Assembly (NCBI GenBank): GCA_003249095.1
Contig: QBMS01000001.1
Coordinates: 1-60,539 of the forward strand
Origin: Snowella sp.
Lineage (GTDB): Bacteria > Cyanobacteriota > Cyanobacteriia > Cyanobacteriales > Microcystaceae
Direction of reading: 5' to 3'
DNA length: 60,539 bases
Positions within the stretch are counted from its first letter, which is position 1, and every line of letters begins with the position of its first letter. A model generated the notes under the pieces. It saw nothing but the letters and a program-made list of their open reading frames with translations. It was not told the DNA's origin and did no database searches. Positions 26,652 through 35,649 of the stretch are shown here, one piece after another. Position numbers and translations under genes: made by a program.

Positions 26652-27160
26652 TTATTTTCCTTTTTTATCAGGTAAATTTCTCGGTGGAATTGGATTGCCT
26701 TGATAAAACTTCTTCTCTAATTGATTTAAGCTAAACCAAAGCATTAGACTAATCAATAAAATACCACTCAAGCTAATACCGATTAATTGATTCTGTCCAA
26801 CACTAAAAAATAAAATAGGGGTTGATATTAAGGCGATCGCCCCTAAAATCATCAAGCCTAATTTCAGTCGTTGAATATTAGCCAACGCCGCCCGACAACT
26901 GGCACAATTTTCGTGTGGGAATGATAGCGGTCTAATAAGACTTCTGAGGACAGCATAGGCGATAAAAATTGACCTAAAAACGGCTCTACTTGATATTGAT
27001 TCACCCATTTTCGTAATTCAGAAACAAAGAGATCCGCTTTAGTCGGTAAATAAAATGCCTGGGTAAACTTTTCGCGGCCCTCTTCCCAAATACCTTGAAA
27101 TCCTTGCCGCTCTGCCTAAATCACTTCTCAATTAACAGGACTCGCATGAGCGCGATCGCT
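26652..27160 (-). pseudogene. Decayed, internally deleted copy of the Rieske oxygenase gene at 36695
   Basis: The minus strand here matches the intact gene from about residue 200 to the C-terminus. Damage includes a stop replacing the Leu of PVNLEV, CAG to TAG in VIQAD, loss of about 297 bases between two GAAAAG hexamers (37380 and 37676 in the intact gene, in-frame after one further base loss), and a one-base loss in the run before NCASC that shifts the frame. The C-terminal two TM helices are still readable (26652-27008 would be 118 residues). The first half of the gene is absent. It is a truncated paralog, not a functional protein. Confidence 0.88.
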
Positions 27161-27530
27161 GTTTATTGCTTGAAATTCTGAAATGCGATCGCGGTCTTGT
27201 TATTGGTAATTAAACCAATTCTTGGGGTAAATCAACGAATTAGCTAAGCTTTCTGTTCATTCATCTATTTTTCACTCTGTATAGCTTTTGTACTTTGTTC
27301 CTCTTAAGGTCAGTCGATCTATCCATAGATTGTTATACTGGGATGACGGACAATACTTAAGTGTTTTTACGGTAAAAGATTTTTATTGGAACCCGTCCAA
27401 TTCAGTGTTTTGACGGAGGAAAAAGTTGAGTATCTTGGAGAAAATGGCAGTATTAAAAGAAAAGTTCAAGACAAGCTCATTTTTTACTATTTGATTAATT
27501 AAATTTACGATTTGAGGAAAGATAAAAATA
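27161..27530. other. Spacer without a recognised gene
   Basis: About 370 AT-rich bases separate the Rieske remnant from the small open frame at 27531. It contains two GCGATCGC-like sites next to the remnant and a purine-rich stretch (GACGGAGGAAAAAG) near 27412. I see no tRNA, no clear promoter and no conserved coding sequence. Confidence 0.5.
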
Positions 27531-27716
27531 ATGTTTAATTTAAATTCATTACCCAGTTCTACTATGGCGGGCTCTGTTCTGGTTAATCCTGTCGCGGGTG
27601 AACCGAGCATTTCTGAGTCGGAAAATCAAGTAAAAAAGTCTAAATCATCGGGCAACTTTCTCAGTGATTTATGGTTATTTTTTAAAGTTGCCTTTTCTTC
27701 TATTGATGATGTTTAG
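27531..27716 (+). CDS. Small hypothetical protein (61 aa)
   Basis: A short frame starts at an ATG preceded by GAGGAAAG at 10 bases, a fair ribosome site. The product is Ser-rich in the first half, has a Lys/Ser patch (KKSKSSG) and ends with a hydrophobic aromatic run (FLSDLWLFFKVAF) and Asp-Asp-Val. There is no recognised family and no signal peptide. It could be a chance frame; the clean ribosome site and isolation between an inactivated gene and a small membrane gene argue both ways. Confidence 0.3.
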   Translation: MFNLNSLPSSTMAGSVLVNPVAGEPSISESENQVKKSKSSGNFLSDLWLFFKVAFSSIDDV

Positions 27717-27761
27717 GTTTTTTCTAAATATCTAGATACTTGAGTTAGATATTTTTCAATA

Positions 27762-27995
27762 TTATCTAATTCGAGGCGGCTGGCGATGAAAACTAAGGTA
27801 AATCAAGGTAGATCCACCGCCTAAAATCAGCATCAATGTGGAAAATTCAACAATAAAAAGACTATCCAAGTCGGCGACTAATCCCACGCTACTAGAACTA
27901 AAAATCATCAATAAAATTACATAAAGAATTTTACGAGGAATCTGAATTTTCTTGGGATTCTCTTGATTCATTGACGAATATAGTTGAAGTTTCAA
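27762..27995 (-). CDS. Small membrane protein of unknown function (77 aa)
   Basis: Two hydrophobic segments (about residues 25-43, ILYVILLMIFSSSSVGLV, and 50-68, VEFSTLMLILGGGSTLIYL) are joined by an acidic turn (ADLDSLFI). The tail is positive (HRQPPRIR), putting the C-terminus on the cytoplasmic side. The start could also be the second Met, eight codons in (27971). It lies between the Ser-rich small frame and the debranching enzyme. I know no family for it. Confidence 0.45.
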   Translation of the reverse strand: MKLQLYSSMNQENPKKIQIPRKILYVILLMIFSSSSVGLVADLDSLFIVEFSTLMLILGGGSTLIYLSFHRQPPRIR

Positions 27996-28137
27996 GTGAG
28001 ATTTAGCTACATTGGATAATAACTATAACTATTTTAGCTCAAAATTTAACTTAAAAAAGTTTCCTGAATAAGGTTTGTTTTTTATTGTCTATTTTTCCAT
28101 GCGATCGCGAATAGTTTTAAGGCTTATATCACAAGCG

Positions 28138-30390
28138 TTAAGCCTCGATTACCACCCGTAAATTACCGCGTTTTTTGGTGACTCGACAAGCCACTGTTCC
28201 ATTGGAACGTTCAAATTCTAGATTGAGATAGGTTTTACCAATCCGTAAATTTTGAATAGACAGCTGATTAATGGATGGTAACAAAGCGGGATCAATCACC
28301 CGTAAGTAATTTCCCTGGGCATCGGGAACGAGATTCAGCATCATGGTCAATAATTGAAAAATTGTCCCACTAGCCCAGGCTTGGGGAGAACAGGCAACGG
28401 GATATTGAATGGGTAAATTATCGCCAATTCGTTCGTGACCACAGAATAATTCGGGAGGACGCTGATAGGGTTGGGTCATGGTCATATCAAATAAACCCTG
28501 GGCAATTTCTAGGGGTTGATCGACAAAACCGAGACTGCGTAAACCCTGGGCAATCATGCCGTTGTCGTGGGGCCAAACCGAACCGATATGATACCCCATC
28601 GGATTATAGGCGGGATTATCACTGCTGAGGGTACGAATTCCCCAACCGCTAAACATATCGGGAGCTTTGAGGCGATCGCCGACACTATAGGCTTTTTCGA
28701 TGTCTAAAATGCCCAAACTGAGACAATGGCCTGGATTTGAGGTAATACTATCAACGGGTTTTCCCTGACCATCTAAGGCGAGGGCGCAAAATCCATGATC
28801 AGCTAACCAAAAATCACGATTAAAGCGAGCTTTTAAGTCCCTGGCGGATTGTTGCCAGGTGGCGGCGAGTTCGTACAATTTTTTGTGATTAGCGATTTCT
28901 GCTAACCGAATTTTGGCCGCATAGACATAACCCTGAACCTCGACTAAGGCGATCGCCCCTTCCGCAATTTGACCTTTGGCATTAACAATACAATTACTCG
29001 AATCCTTCCAGCCCTGATTCCCTAGCCCCCGATAGGAACGGGAAAAATAGCGCAAATACCCTGTTTCCTGGAGGTTGCGATCGCACCAGTCCATCGCCGC
29101 CAAAGCATGATCCCAAAGCTCATTAAGGGTATCTTCATCCCCTGTCCAGGCAAAATACTCTGCATAAAGCATCAACCAAAGGGGCGTAGCATCAACCGTT
29201 CCGTAATAGGGCGTGTGGGGAATTTCCTGACAACGGGCCATTTCACCAAAGCGAATTTCGTGCATGATTTTGCCTGGCTCTTCCTCTCGCCAATCATTAT
29301 CGTTTTGCCCTTGATAATAGGCGAGGACATAGAGGGTATCCCGTGCAATGGAAGGATCTAAGAACAAGGTTTGGGAAGATGCAATCAAGGAATCTCGTCC
29401 AAATAACGTCGAAAACCAAGGAACCCCCGCCGCGATCACCTTACGACCATCAATCGTTTGTCGGAGTAAATAAATATCCTGTTCCGCCTGATGAATAACT
29501 TGATTAATCGCTTTATTGTCAGTTTCTATTTTGGTAATTTTATCGATCCAATCTTCAGATTCTAGAATTTCCGCCCCTTTCGCCTGCATTAGGGTAATCG
29601 GAATATTATCCACAGAAGCGGGCTTATTATTATTATAAAACTGAATTTTATAACCTAAAATCACTTGTTGTCGCGCTTCTATCCGAAGATTCCAAATGGC
29701 AGTATACTCTTCAATGGCATCGGGTAATAGGGAATGAAACTGGATTCTCGACTCTAAAATAATGCCATCTTTCCCTTGATAGGCGAGAATAATTTCTGGA
29801 TTGTTTTCAGTATGAATCAATTCATTGATATAGTAACCCGAAAATTGCAAAAGATTTCCTCGACCTTCTCTGGAAAATCCCCGCACATCAAAAATATCTA
29901 AAAAGTCCGCTCCAAAGCTGACACTTAAGGTGAAATTTACTGGAAAATTATTGTAATTATGAAGGGTTATTTCTTCAAATAAACCTCCCTTAATAGCAAT
30001 TTCACGCTGAATACTAATGGTTTCCGTCGCAATTTTTTCTCCCGATTCAAGATTCACTAAATTAGGATTCGTCGCCAGGATAGACAGAAAAAAACCTTTT
30101 TGGGCTGTACTACTGAGTAAAACAGGGGCTTGTTTATCAATCAGTAAGGTTAAATGATTAAGATAGCGGGTATCCTGACAAAATAACCCCATACTTTTCA
30201 TCACACTATTATCAGAACAGTCTGTGTGTTCTATATTCCCTAAAGTATCGGTGATAAAGAAAATATCATCATTCTTTAGGGTCAGAGTAGGGATCGGATG
30301 TTGATTATTAATGGGACATAACCAAGTACTAGTGGGAAGGAAATCTAGAGAGAGAAATTTTCGGCCTTCAAATTCAATTATTTCTGTCAT
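28138..30390 (-). CDS. Amylo-alpha-1,6-glucosidase (glycogen debranching family)
   Basis: A 750-residue protein of the bacterial glycogen-debranching/MGH-type family. The N-terminal part (about 1-290) is a beta-sandwich with the conserved DNSVMKSMGLFCQDTRYLNHL start; the C-terminal (alpha/alpha)6 barrel shows VIAAGVPWFSTLFGRDSLIA, GKIMHEIRFGEMA, TPLWLMLYAEYFAWTGDEDTL and VWPHDNGMIAQGL. The family removes alpha-1,6 branches or acts on related oligosaccharides and is a soluble enzyme of reserve-glucan metabolism. Its exact substrate is uncertain, because close relatives include trehalose- and glucosylglycerate-type hydrolases. No neighbouring glycogen genes are seen. Confidence 0.88.
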   Translation of the reverse strand: MTEIIEFEGRKFLSLDFLPTSTWLCPINNQHPIPTLTLKNDDIFFITDTLGNIEHTDCSDNSVMKSMGLFCQDTRYLNHLTLLIDKQAPVLLSSTAQKGFFLSILATNPNLVNLESGEKIATETISIQREIAIKGGLFEEITLHNYNNFPVNFTLSVSFGADFLDIFDVRGFSREGRGNLLQFSGYYINELIHTENNPEIILAYQGKDGIILESRIQFHSLLPDAIEEYTAIWNLRIEARQQVILGYKIQFYNNNKPASVDNIPITLMQAKGAEILESEDWIDKITKIETDNKAINQVIHQAEQDIYLLRQTIDGRKVIAAGVPWFSTLFGRDSLIASSQTLFLDPSIARDTLYVLAYYQGQNDNDWREEEPGKIMHEIRFGEMARCQEIPHTPYYGTVDATPLWLMLYAEYFAWTGDEDTLNELWDHALAAMDWCDRNLQETGYLRYFSRSYRGLGNQGWKDSSNCIVNAKGQIAEGAIALVEVQGYVYAAKIRLAEIANHKKLYELAATWQQSARDLKARFNRDFWLADHGFCALALDGQGKPVDSITSNPGHCLSLGILDIEKAYSVGDRLKAPDMFSGWGIRTLSSDNPAYNPMGYHIGSVWPHDNGMIAQGLRSLGFVDQPLEIAQGLFDMTMTQPYQRPPELFCGHERIGDNLPIQYPVACSPQAWASGTIFQLLTMMLNLVPDAQGNYLRVIDPALLPSINQLSIQNLRIGKTYLNLEFERSNGTVACRVTKKRGNLRVVIEA

Positions 30391-30831
30391 AGTTTTATTA
30401 AAATATTATTAACTAAGGATTTATTAAGTAACTGGTTACTATTGAACTGACAATACGTGTACACACAAGTTCTTCTGTCCAAGTGTTTAAGTTTTGATCC
30501 CCCCAACCCCCCTTGATAAGGGGGACTAAATTCCTATCAGTAAAATAGTCTCCTTTTTTAAGGGAGATGCCGTAGGCAGGGGGATCAAACTTCTAAAGAT
30601 ATAAGTTTCCAAATCCATCAAAATTCATTGAAACATCACAACATAATTTGCCATAAATGTTTGAATTGTTTGATTTGTTCTATATAAATCATCAAAAGTT
30701 TTTATTAAAACAAAACCTAACCGCATAGGGCTAGGTCTAATATAACTCAACGAATTCTGAGATTAAACTCGCATTAATAAACTTAACAGGATGGACTGAG
30801 TTTATTTCAACTTCATAATGCCAAAAAACTC
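30391..30831. other. Spacer carrying a MITE-like repeat
   Basis: This 440-base stretch has no gene that I can support. Its main content is the repeat at 30493-30589. The rest is AT-rich and unremarkable. It lies between the divergent-free end of two minus-strand genes. Confidence 0.5.
30493..30589. repeat. MITE-like element with 11-bp terminal inverted repeats
   Basis: TTTGATCCCCC (30493-30503) and GGGGGATCAAA (30579-30589) are exact complements bounding 97 bases. Inside are a short CCCCTTGATAAGGGG hairpin and a second stem (TCTCCTT/AAGGGAGA). A shortened relative lies at 32382-32435. Confidence 0.75.
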
Positions 30832-31104
30832 TTAGGGGCCAGCAAAAATGGCATCTTCTAAATCCCGACGACTTAGGGAATACTTAAAAGTCCGCTTGAC
30901 CTCATTTTCCCCCGATTCTGTCGGTAAATAATGAACCGTCAACTCTTCAATATCAAAACTGAGTTCTGCTTGCCAATCAGGGTATTTAATCGACCAACAA
31001 TGCCGATTTACCCGATCCTGTTGACAGCCCAACTCCAAAAGCCAATTTTCAATGCTTGAAAGGGGATGATTATAGAGAGGAGTATTGTCAGGGGGAAAAT
31101 CCAT
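30832..31104 (-). CDS. DUF3143 domain-containing protein
   Basis: The second Met (31104, MDFPPDNTPLYNHPL) is preferred and gives 90 residues, typical for this cyanobacteria/chloroplast family. The sequence LYNHPLSSIENWLLELGC and the strand AELSFDIEELTVHYL are its signature parts. It ends in an acidic-aromatic helix. The function is unknown; the soluble protein has a mixed alpha/beta shape. It follows the J-domain gene by about 45 bases on the same strand, an arrangement often conserved in cyanobacteria, which hints at a shared role or at least co-transcription. Confidence 0.8.
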   Translation of the reverse strand: MDFPPDNTPLYNHPLSSIENWLLELGCQQDRVNRHCWSIKYPDWQAELSFDIEELTVHYLPTESGENEVKRTFKYSLSRRDLEDAIFAGP

Positions 31105-31148
31105 AGCATTCAGTCGAGAACTCAAGTCAGCTTTGTTTTAAAGTTATT

Positions 31149-31685
31149 TTAAGGTATTTGGGGCATTAACAAAATCTGCAAGAAACCCAAACTAGGAGCG
31201 ATCGCCAGAGAATCTCCCCGTAGCCAGGCGATCAAAAAAGCTAATCCTAAACAACCGAGTAAGGTTAGAGCCAAAAGACAGAGAGAAAAAATCTCTCCCG
31301 CCGACAAAGGACGATCATTCGGGTCTAAATAGGCTGACTTTGACCACGTTTCAGTTTTTTGATTAGACTGCTGTAAATCCGTCGGAATTTGGATCACATT
31401 CCAGCGTGAATAACCAATTTGTAGATCATACAGCGATCGCCGTTCGGGATTACTAATAATGCCATAGGCTTCATTTAGGCGTTGAAACTTCCGAGTCGCC
31501 ACCTCAGAAGGTAAAGTAGTGGTATCGGGGTGATAGGTTTTGCTCAATTCCCGATAAGCCCGTCGAATTTCGATGACCGAAGCGGACGGATGAAGCCCTA
31601 AAATAGCATAATGACTATGGATCAATCGGCTTTGGGTTGGAATTGATCGCGTCTTTGATTGGGGGTTTGCGTTTTCTTGAGTCAC
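31149..31685 (-). CDS. J domain-containing protein with C-terminal membrane segment
   Basis: The start is a GTG. A J domain (about 27-88) includes AILGLHPSASVIEIRRAYRELSKTYHPDTT with the HPD tripeptide needed to stimulate Hsp70. The C-terminal half is a linker (DPNDRPLSAGEIFSL) and two hydrophobic stretches (about 130-150 LCLLALTLLGCLGLAFLIAWL and 160-172), so it is membrane-bound. It probably recruits DnaK to a thylakoid or plasma-membrane client. No zinc finger or CTD as in DnaJ proper. It is divergent from the PSI-accumulation gene with only about 75 bases between them. Confidence 0.85.
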   Translation of the reverse strand: MTQENANPQSKTRSIPTQSRLIHSHYAILGLHPSASVIEIRRAYRELSKTYHPDTTTLPSEVATRKFQRLNEAYGIISNPERRSLYDLQIGYSRWNVIQIPTDLQQSNQKTETWSKSAYLDPNDRPLSAGEIFSLCLLALTLLGCLGLAFLIAWLRGDSLAIAPSLGFLQILLMPQIP

Positions 31686-31760
31686 CCGATTCTTATAACC
31701 TTGTGCTTAAGTCGTCCTTAATGTTTGACTATTTTAACGAAATTCTTGCGGAAGTTGACA

Positions 31761-32345
31761 ATGAATCTGAATCGCCTAAATTTTGCTCGATTATTCTCTT
31801 TTAAAGCTTTTATCACCTTTTTCGTGGCGATTTGCTTGGGTTTCTGGCTATTGAGTTCCACACCTGCCCAGGCGGGGGTAGATGATGACCGTTTGGATGG
31901 CAATATTTTTGTGGTCTATGCAGGGAATGGTTCCCTAGTTCCCCCCCGTTTAACCATCGCTGAGACCTTTGAGCGCAAACTTCCCGCCGTTATTGTCTAT
32001 TATCTAGATGACAGTCGAGATTGCAAGGAATACGCCTTTATTGTTTCCCGTTATCAAGAATTCTATGGCCGCGCCGCCAGCATTATTCCCATCATTGTGG
32101 ATTCTATTCCCCAAAAATCTTCCTACAAACCTGATGAACCTGGTTATTATTATCAAGGCGTTGTTCCCCAGACCGTTGTTTTAAGTGCTAATAAAAAAGT
32201 TATTTTTAACGGTAAAGGAGTGGTTAAATTTGAGGAAGTTGATGATGTTTTACGAAAGGAATTCAAGTTATTACCCCGTTCTGAATCCGTCGAATTAAAA
32301 CAACGTACTTTCAATGAGTTTAATAGTGAATTAGTCTCAGAGTAA
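31761..32345 (+). CDS. Thylakoid membrane photosystem I accumulation factor (thioredoxin-like)
   Basis: The ATG at 31761, with GGAAG six bases upstream, is better supported than the frame opening at 31725. The 194-residue product has a signal/anchor (FITFFVAICLGFWLLSSTPAQA) and a lumen- or membrane-side thioredoxin-like domain with paired strands (GNIFVVYAGNG, LPAVIVYYLDDSRDCKEYA) and VPQTVVLSANKKVIF. The classical CxxC motif is absent; only one Cys remains. It matches cyanobacterial proteins reported to be needed for normal photosystem I levels. Its biochemical role is not known from sequence. The divergent J-domain gene may share control. Confidence 0.72.
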   Translation: MNLNRLNFARLFSFKAFITFFVAICLGFWLLSSTPAQAGVDDDRLDGNIFVVYAGNGSLVPPRLTIAETFERKLPAVIVYYLDDSRDCKEYAFIVSRYQEFYGRAASIIPIIVDSIPQKSSYKPDEPGYYYQGVVPQTVVLSANKKVIFNGKGVVKFEEVDDVLRKEFKLLPRSESVELKQRTFNEFNSELVSE

Positions 32346-32381
32346 GTAGTTAGTTACACTTCAACTAATATAAATTTTGCG

Positions 32382-32435
32382 TTTGATCCCCCCTGCCCCC
32401 CTTGATAAGGGTGGTGTCCGTAGGATGGGGGGATC
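32382..32435. repeat. Short relative of the GATCCCCC element
   Basis: GTTTGATCCCCCC, CCTTGATAAGGG and a GGGGGGATC end repeat the layout of 30493-30589 in a compact 54-base form with one imperfect terminus. Confidence 0.65.
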
Positions 32436-32494
32436 TCATATAAGTCTTAAAATCCATTTACTTAGATGTTTTTATTAATAAATAGGAGCTAAAT

Positions 32495-33094
32495 ATGGGA
32501 TTACGCGATCGCTTTAATCAAATGACGGGCCGAACCCGTTATGTCGTTTCTCGGATTTTTATTCACCTGCGCGGCCAAGAAATTGCGCCGATTTTGGGAG
32601 TTCTCAATCAAGCAGGACGGAATAGTATTGAATCCGAGGGTGATTTAGAAGTCACAGGGGAAGGTTTAGTCGAAATCTGTCAACATTTACTGCAAATGAA
32701 TGTTTATTGGGAGTCAGCATCCAATGAAGGAGATGTTTTCTGGGATGAAGGAGAAGCAGGGGATTTTGTGAATGAATTGTTCACCGATTCAGCCCAGCGT
32801 TATTTAGCAGAAACGAGCGGAGAAATCTTACCTGATTCCGAAATTCCCCTCACCTTACCGACAACTTCCAATATTGTGATTATGCTCACCGTTGCTTTTA
32901 CGGGAGAAAATCCTGATTTAGAAGCCAATTTAGCCGATCGGGAAGCGTTGGAATACGGACTGAAGGCTCTAATTAATTTACATTATCAACACAAATTCGA
33001 AGCGATTCAAGTCCATTTTTCCCCCGCTCAACTAGGGGATGAGTTGACCAATGAGCAAGTGTTACTCAATTTTCCTGAATTAATTCCCCTTTAA
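32495..33094 (+). CDS. DUF1517 domain-containing protein
   Basis: The 199-residue protein contains the DUF1517 arrangement: an N-terminal GLRDRFNQMTGRTRYVVSRIFIHLRG, a mixed helix/strand centre, and the closing LTNEQVLLNFPELIPL. Cyanobacterial members are often near photosystem or chlorophyll functions, but no defined activity is known. No signal peptide or membrane span is evident. It has an AGGAG site before the ATG. A DUF1517 protein next to a PSI-accumulation factor may suggest a thylakoid context, which is an inference only. rimK follows 170 bases later. Confidence 0.8.
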   Translation: MGLRDRFNQMTGRTRYVVSRIFIHLRGQEIAPILGVLNQAGRNSIESEGDLEVTGEGLVEICQHLLQMNVYWESASNEGDVFWDEGEAGDFVNELFTDSAQRYLAETSGEILPDSEIPLTLPTTSNIVIMLTVAFTGENPDLEANLADREALEYGLKALINLHYQHKFEAIQVHFSPAQLGDELTNEQVLLNFPELIPL

Positions 33095-33265
33095 TTTTTA
33101 ATTGTTTTCTGTGATCACACAGTGCCGCTACGCGATCGCGAAGTGACATTAGGTGATCGCATGGTCATTATTGCAACTTTATTTTTGATCAACCATTTCC
33201 GATGGTTGTTGTTAATATTGAACGAGATAAAATGCTCGAATAATTTTTAAAAATTCACAATAACC

Positions 33266-34168
33266 ATGAAAATTGCAATTTTGTCCCAAAGTCCCTCACT
33301 TTATTCGACAAAACGCCTCAAGGAAGCGGGGGAAGCGGCGGGTCACGAAGTCAGGGTCGTTAATTATTTACGCTGTTATATGAACATCACTTCCCATAAA
33401 CCGATGATTTTTTATAACGGTAAAACTCTAGAAAACTTTGATGCGGTTATCCCCCGAATTGCGGCTTCTCGAACTTTTTACGGTACCGCCGTTGTCCGAC
33501 AATTTGAGGTCATGGGGGTTTTTAGTGCCAATGAGTCTCAAGCTATTTCGCGATCGCGGGATAAACTGCGTTGTTTACAAATTTTGGCCAAGGAAGGCGT
33601 TGGTCTGCCCGTTACAGGGTTTGCCCATGCCACCCAAGACATTGATGGATTAATCGAAACCGTCGGTGGTGCGCCCGTCGTCATTAAACTTTTAGAAGGA
33701 ACCCAGGGAATCGGGGTAGTTTTAGCGGAAACCCATCAAGCTGCTCGTTCGGTAATTGAAGCTTTTCGGCAATTGGAAGCCAATATTTTGGTACAGGAAT
33801 TTATCGCAGAAGCGGCGGGAATGGATATCCGTTGTTTTGTGGTCGGAGGAAAGGTGATCGCCTCAATGAAGCGTCAAGGAAAAGGGGATTTTCGGTCTAA
33901 TCTCCATCGGGGGGGAAGTATCGAAAAAATTAAAATTACGCCAGAAGAACGTAGTACGGCACTGAGAGCGGCCAAAGCAATGGGCTTAAGTGTGGCGGGG
34001 GTTGATTTGCTCCGTTCTAATCATGGGCCTGTGGTGATGGAGGTGAATTCTTCGCCTGGTTTGGAAGGGATTGAAACGGCAACGGGGGTTAATGTGGCGG
34101 GTAAGATTATTGATTTTGTCAGTAAACACGCTGATGAAGGGGCCAGTCGCGATCGTATTCAGTATTAA
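33266..34168 (+). CDS. rimK: Ribosomal protein S6-L-glutamate ligase (RimK, ATP-grasp)
   Basis: The 300-residue ATP-grasp ligase shows an N-terminal Rossmann-like domain ([18 protein letters not shown]) and the RimK hallmarks [54 protein letters not shown] and [14 protein letters not shown]. It adds glutamate residues to the C-terminus of ribosomal protein S6; homologs also use other acceptors. Neighbours: an AstE-like hydrolase is often the next gene, but here a GTPase and a two-TM protein intervene. No clear ribosome site upstream. Confidence 0.93.
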   Translation: MKIAILSQSPSLYSTKRLKEAGEAAGHEVRVVNYLRCYMNITSHKPMIFYNGKTLENFDAVIPRIAASRTFYGTAVVRQFEVMGVFSANESQAISRSRDKLRCLQILAKEGVGLPVTGFAHATQDIDGLIETVGGAPVVIKLLEGTQGIGVVLAETHQAARSVIEAFRQLEANILVQEFIAEAAGMDIRCFVVGGKVIASMKRQGKGDFRSNLHRGGSIEKIKITPEERSTALRAAKAMGLSVAGVDLLRSNHGPVVMEVNSSPGLEGIETATGVNVAGKIIDFVSKHADEGASRDRIQY

Positions 34169-34272
34169 TTTAATCGTCAATTTTTCCCTATTTAAGCTAA
34201 CTAATCAGGAGTTAATAGCGGCACTGGCATCAGTGGTTTATACTCAAGGGTATAGTTTGGAATGACAAAGCT

Positions 34273-35124
34273 ATGTTTGTAGAAACCCTGGAAGCGATTA
34301 GTACGGCTGTCAGTGTCGCTGAACTTTCTGATAAAACTTTTCCGACTTTTAAGCGATTATTTAAACGGATTAAAGATGGAGAGTTGGCGATCGCTATTTT
34401 TGGTGCGGGTGGAACAGGAAAATCAACTTTAGGAAAATATTTATCAGGAAAATTAGAAAATAGTCAATTATCTTCAGGCTATCAAGAATCAATCAGTATT
34501 GAAAAATATATTTTAGATAGTAATGTTATTGGTTCCGCGATCGTTGTTCCAGGTCAAGAACGCAGACAGGATTCCTGGGATGATTTGTTAAGAACCATTA
34601 GTCAAGGAAAAATTAGTCTAATCATTAATGTTGTTTCTTGGGGCTATCATTCTTTTGGCGAGTTGAGTTATCAACAAAGTTCACTTTATAAATCAGGAAT
34701 AACTAATCAAGAATTTTTAAAAGTTTATACTGAAGAACATCGTCAAGAAGAATTGCAGGCTCTGACAAAAATTATTCCCCATCTTTCTGTCGCTGATTCT
34801 AAAAAAAGAAAAATATTGTTGATTACGTTAGTTACAAAACAAGATCTCTGGTGGCATGATCGTTTAAAGATTCAAGATTATTATCAAAAAGGTGAATATG
34901 AAAACAAAATTCAAGCGATTAGAAACAAATTAGGTTCCTCAAATTTTATTCACGAATATTGTTCTGCTTCTTTGGTGCTAGAAAATTTTATTTCTGGGGA
35001 AAATGAGCTACTGGTTCCAACGACTCAAGGTTACGATGAACGTTTGAAATTTGCTAATTTAAGAAATTTTCTAAATGTTATTGAGTCCCTTTGTGAAATT
35101 TCTTTTGGAAAAAAAGGAGAATAA
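34273..35124 (+). CDS. Predicted small-GTPase-like P-loop NTPase
   Basis: The 283-residue protein has a P-loop GAGGTGKST (44-52), a VVPGQER stretch (about 94) in the place of the GTPase switch II (usual DxxG is changed) and a TKQD near residue 195 in place of NKxD. These are features of divergent Ras/Roc-like or conflict-system GTPases. N-terminal helices and a C-terminal helical part follow. Membrane spans are absent. Codons are AT-rich relative to rimK. The two-TM protein follows three bases after the stop, so the genes form a unit. I cannot name a family. Confidence 0.65.
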   Translation: MFVETLEAISTAVSVAELSDKTFPTFKRLFKRIKDGELAIAIFGAGGTGKSTLGKYLSGKLENSQLSSGYQESISIEKYILDSNVIGSAIVVPGQERRQDSWDDLLRTISQGKISLIINVVSWGYHSFGELSYQQSSLYKSGITNQEFLKVYTEEHRQEELQALTKIIPHLSVADSKKRKILLITLVTKQDLWWHDRLKIQDYYQKGEYENKIQAIRNKLGSSNFIHEYCSASLVLENFISGENELLVPTTQGYDERLKFANLRNFLNVIESLCEISFGKKGE

Positions 35125-35127
35125 ATA

Positions 35128-35640
35128 ATGACTATTAATGAAGAAAAAATAGATTTTTCAAGGTCAGAAGTAAGTTATTCTAACTTTAAAAAAGCTGATA
35201 TAGATTTACTCATTTCTCTCTTGGGTGAATACGGCGAAAAATTAATAAATCTATGTGAAAAAATAAATGATAACAAACAAAAATATTCTTTAGGTGAATA
35301 TTTTCTACCTCGTTTAGGTGGAGGTATTGTATTAATAACTTGGAGCATTTTTTCATCACAAACATATCCCCATTTTGTGATTTTAGGTATTCTCATATTT
35401 GCCCTATTTACGACTTATGTAGCTGTTTCAGTTCGTGATACGAGAAAAAAAATAAAGTTATCAGAACGAGAAGCTAAAAAGATATCATCACGGTTGGAAA
35501 AAGTTATTCGCATCGCATCTCAAACACAAGATAATCTGAGCAAAACTCCTCCAAACTGGATAATTAGAGTTGAATTAGATCTTCGTTTGGCTGATGCGGA
35601 ATCGGCTTTAGAATACTATCAAGAAATAATCGGTAAATAA
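35128..35640 (+). CDS. Two-TM membrane protein with coiled coils, GTPase partner
   Basis: The 170-residue product has a helical N-terminus (about 1-55), two membrane helices (about 60-76 and 81-100, RLGGGIVLITWSIFSS and VILGILIFALFTTYVAV) and a long charged C-terminal coil (RKKIKLSEREAKKISSRL to the end). The shape resembles SLATT-type predicted pore-forming effectors in bacterial conflict systems, though a family assignment would need a profile search. It starts three bases after the GTPase gene. An AT-rich, low-HIP1 character sets the pair off from the neighbours. Confidence 0.6.
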   Translation: MTINEEKIDFSRSEVSYSNFKKADIDLLISLLGEYGEKLINLCEKINDNKQKYSLGEYFLPRLGGGIVLITWSIFSSQTYPHFVILGILIFALFTTYVAVSVRDTRKKIKLSEREAKKISSRLEKVIRIASQTQDNLSKTPPNWIIRVELDLRLADAESALEYYQEIIGK

Positions 35641-35649
35641 ATTCAAAAA

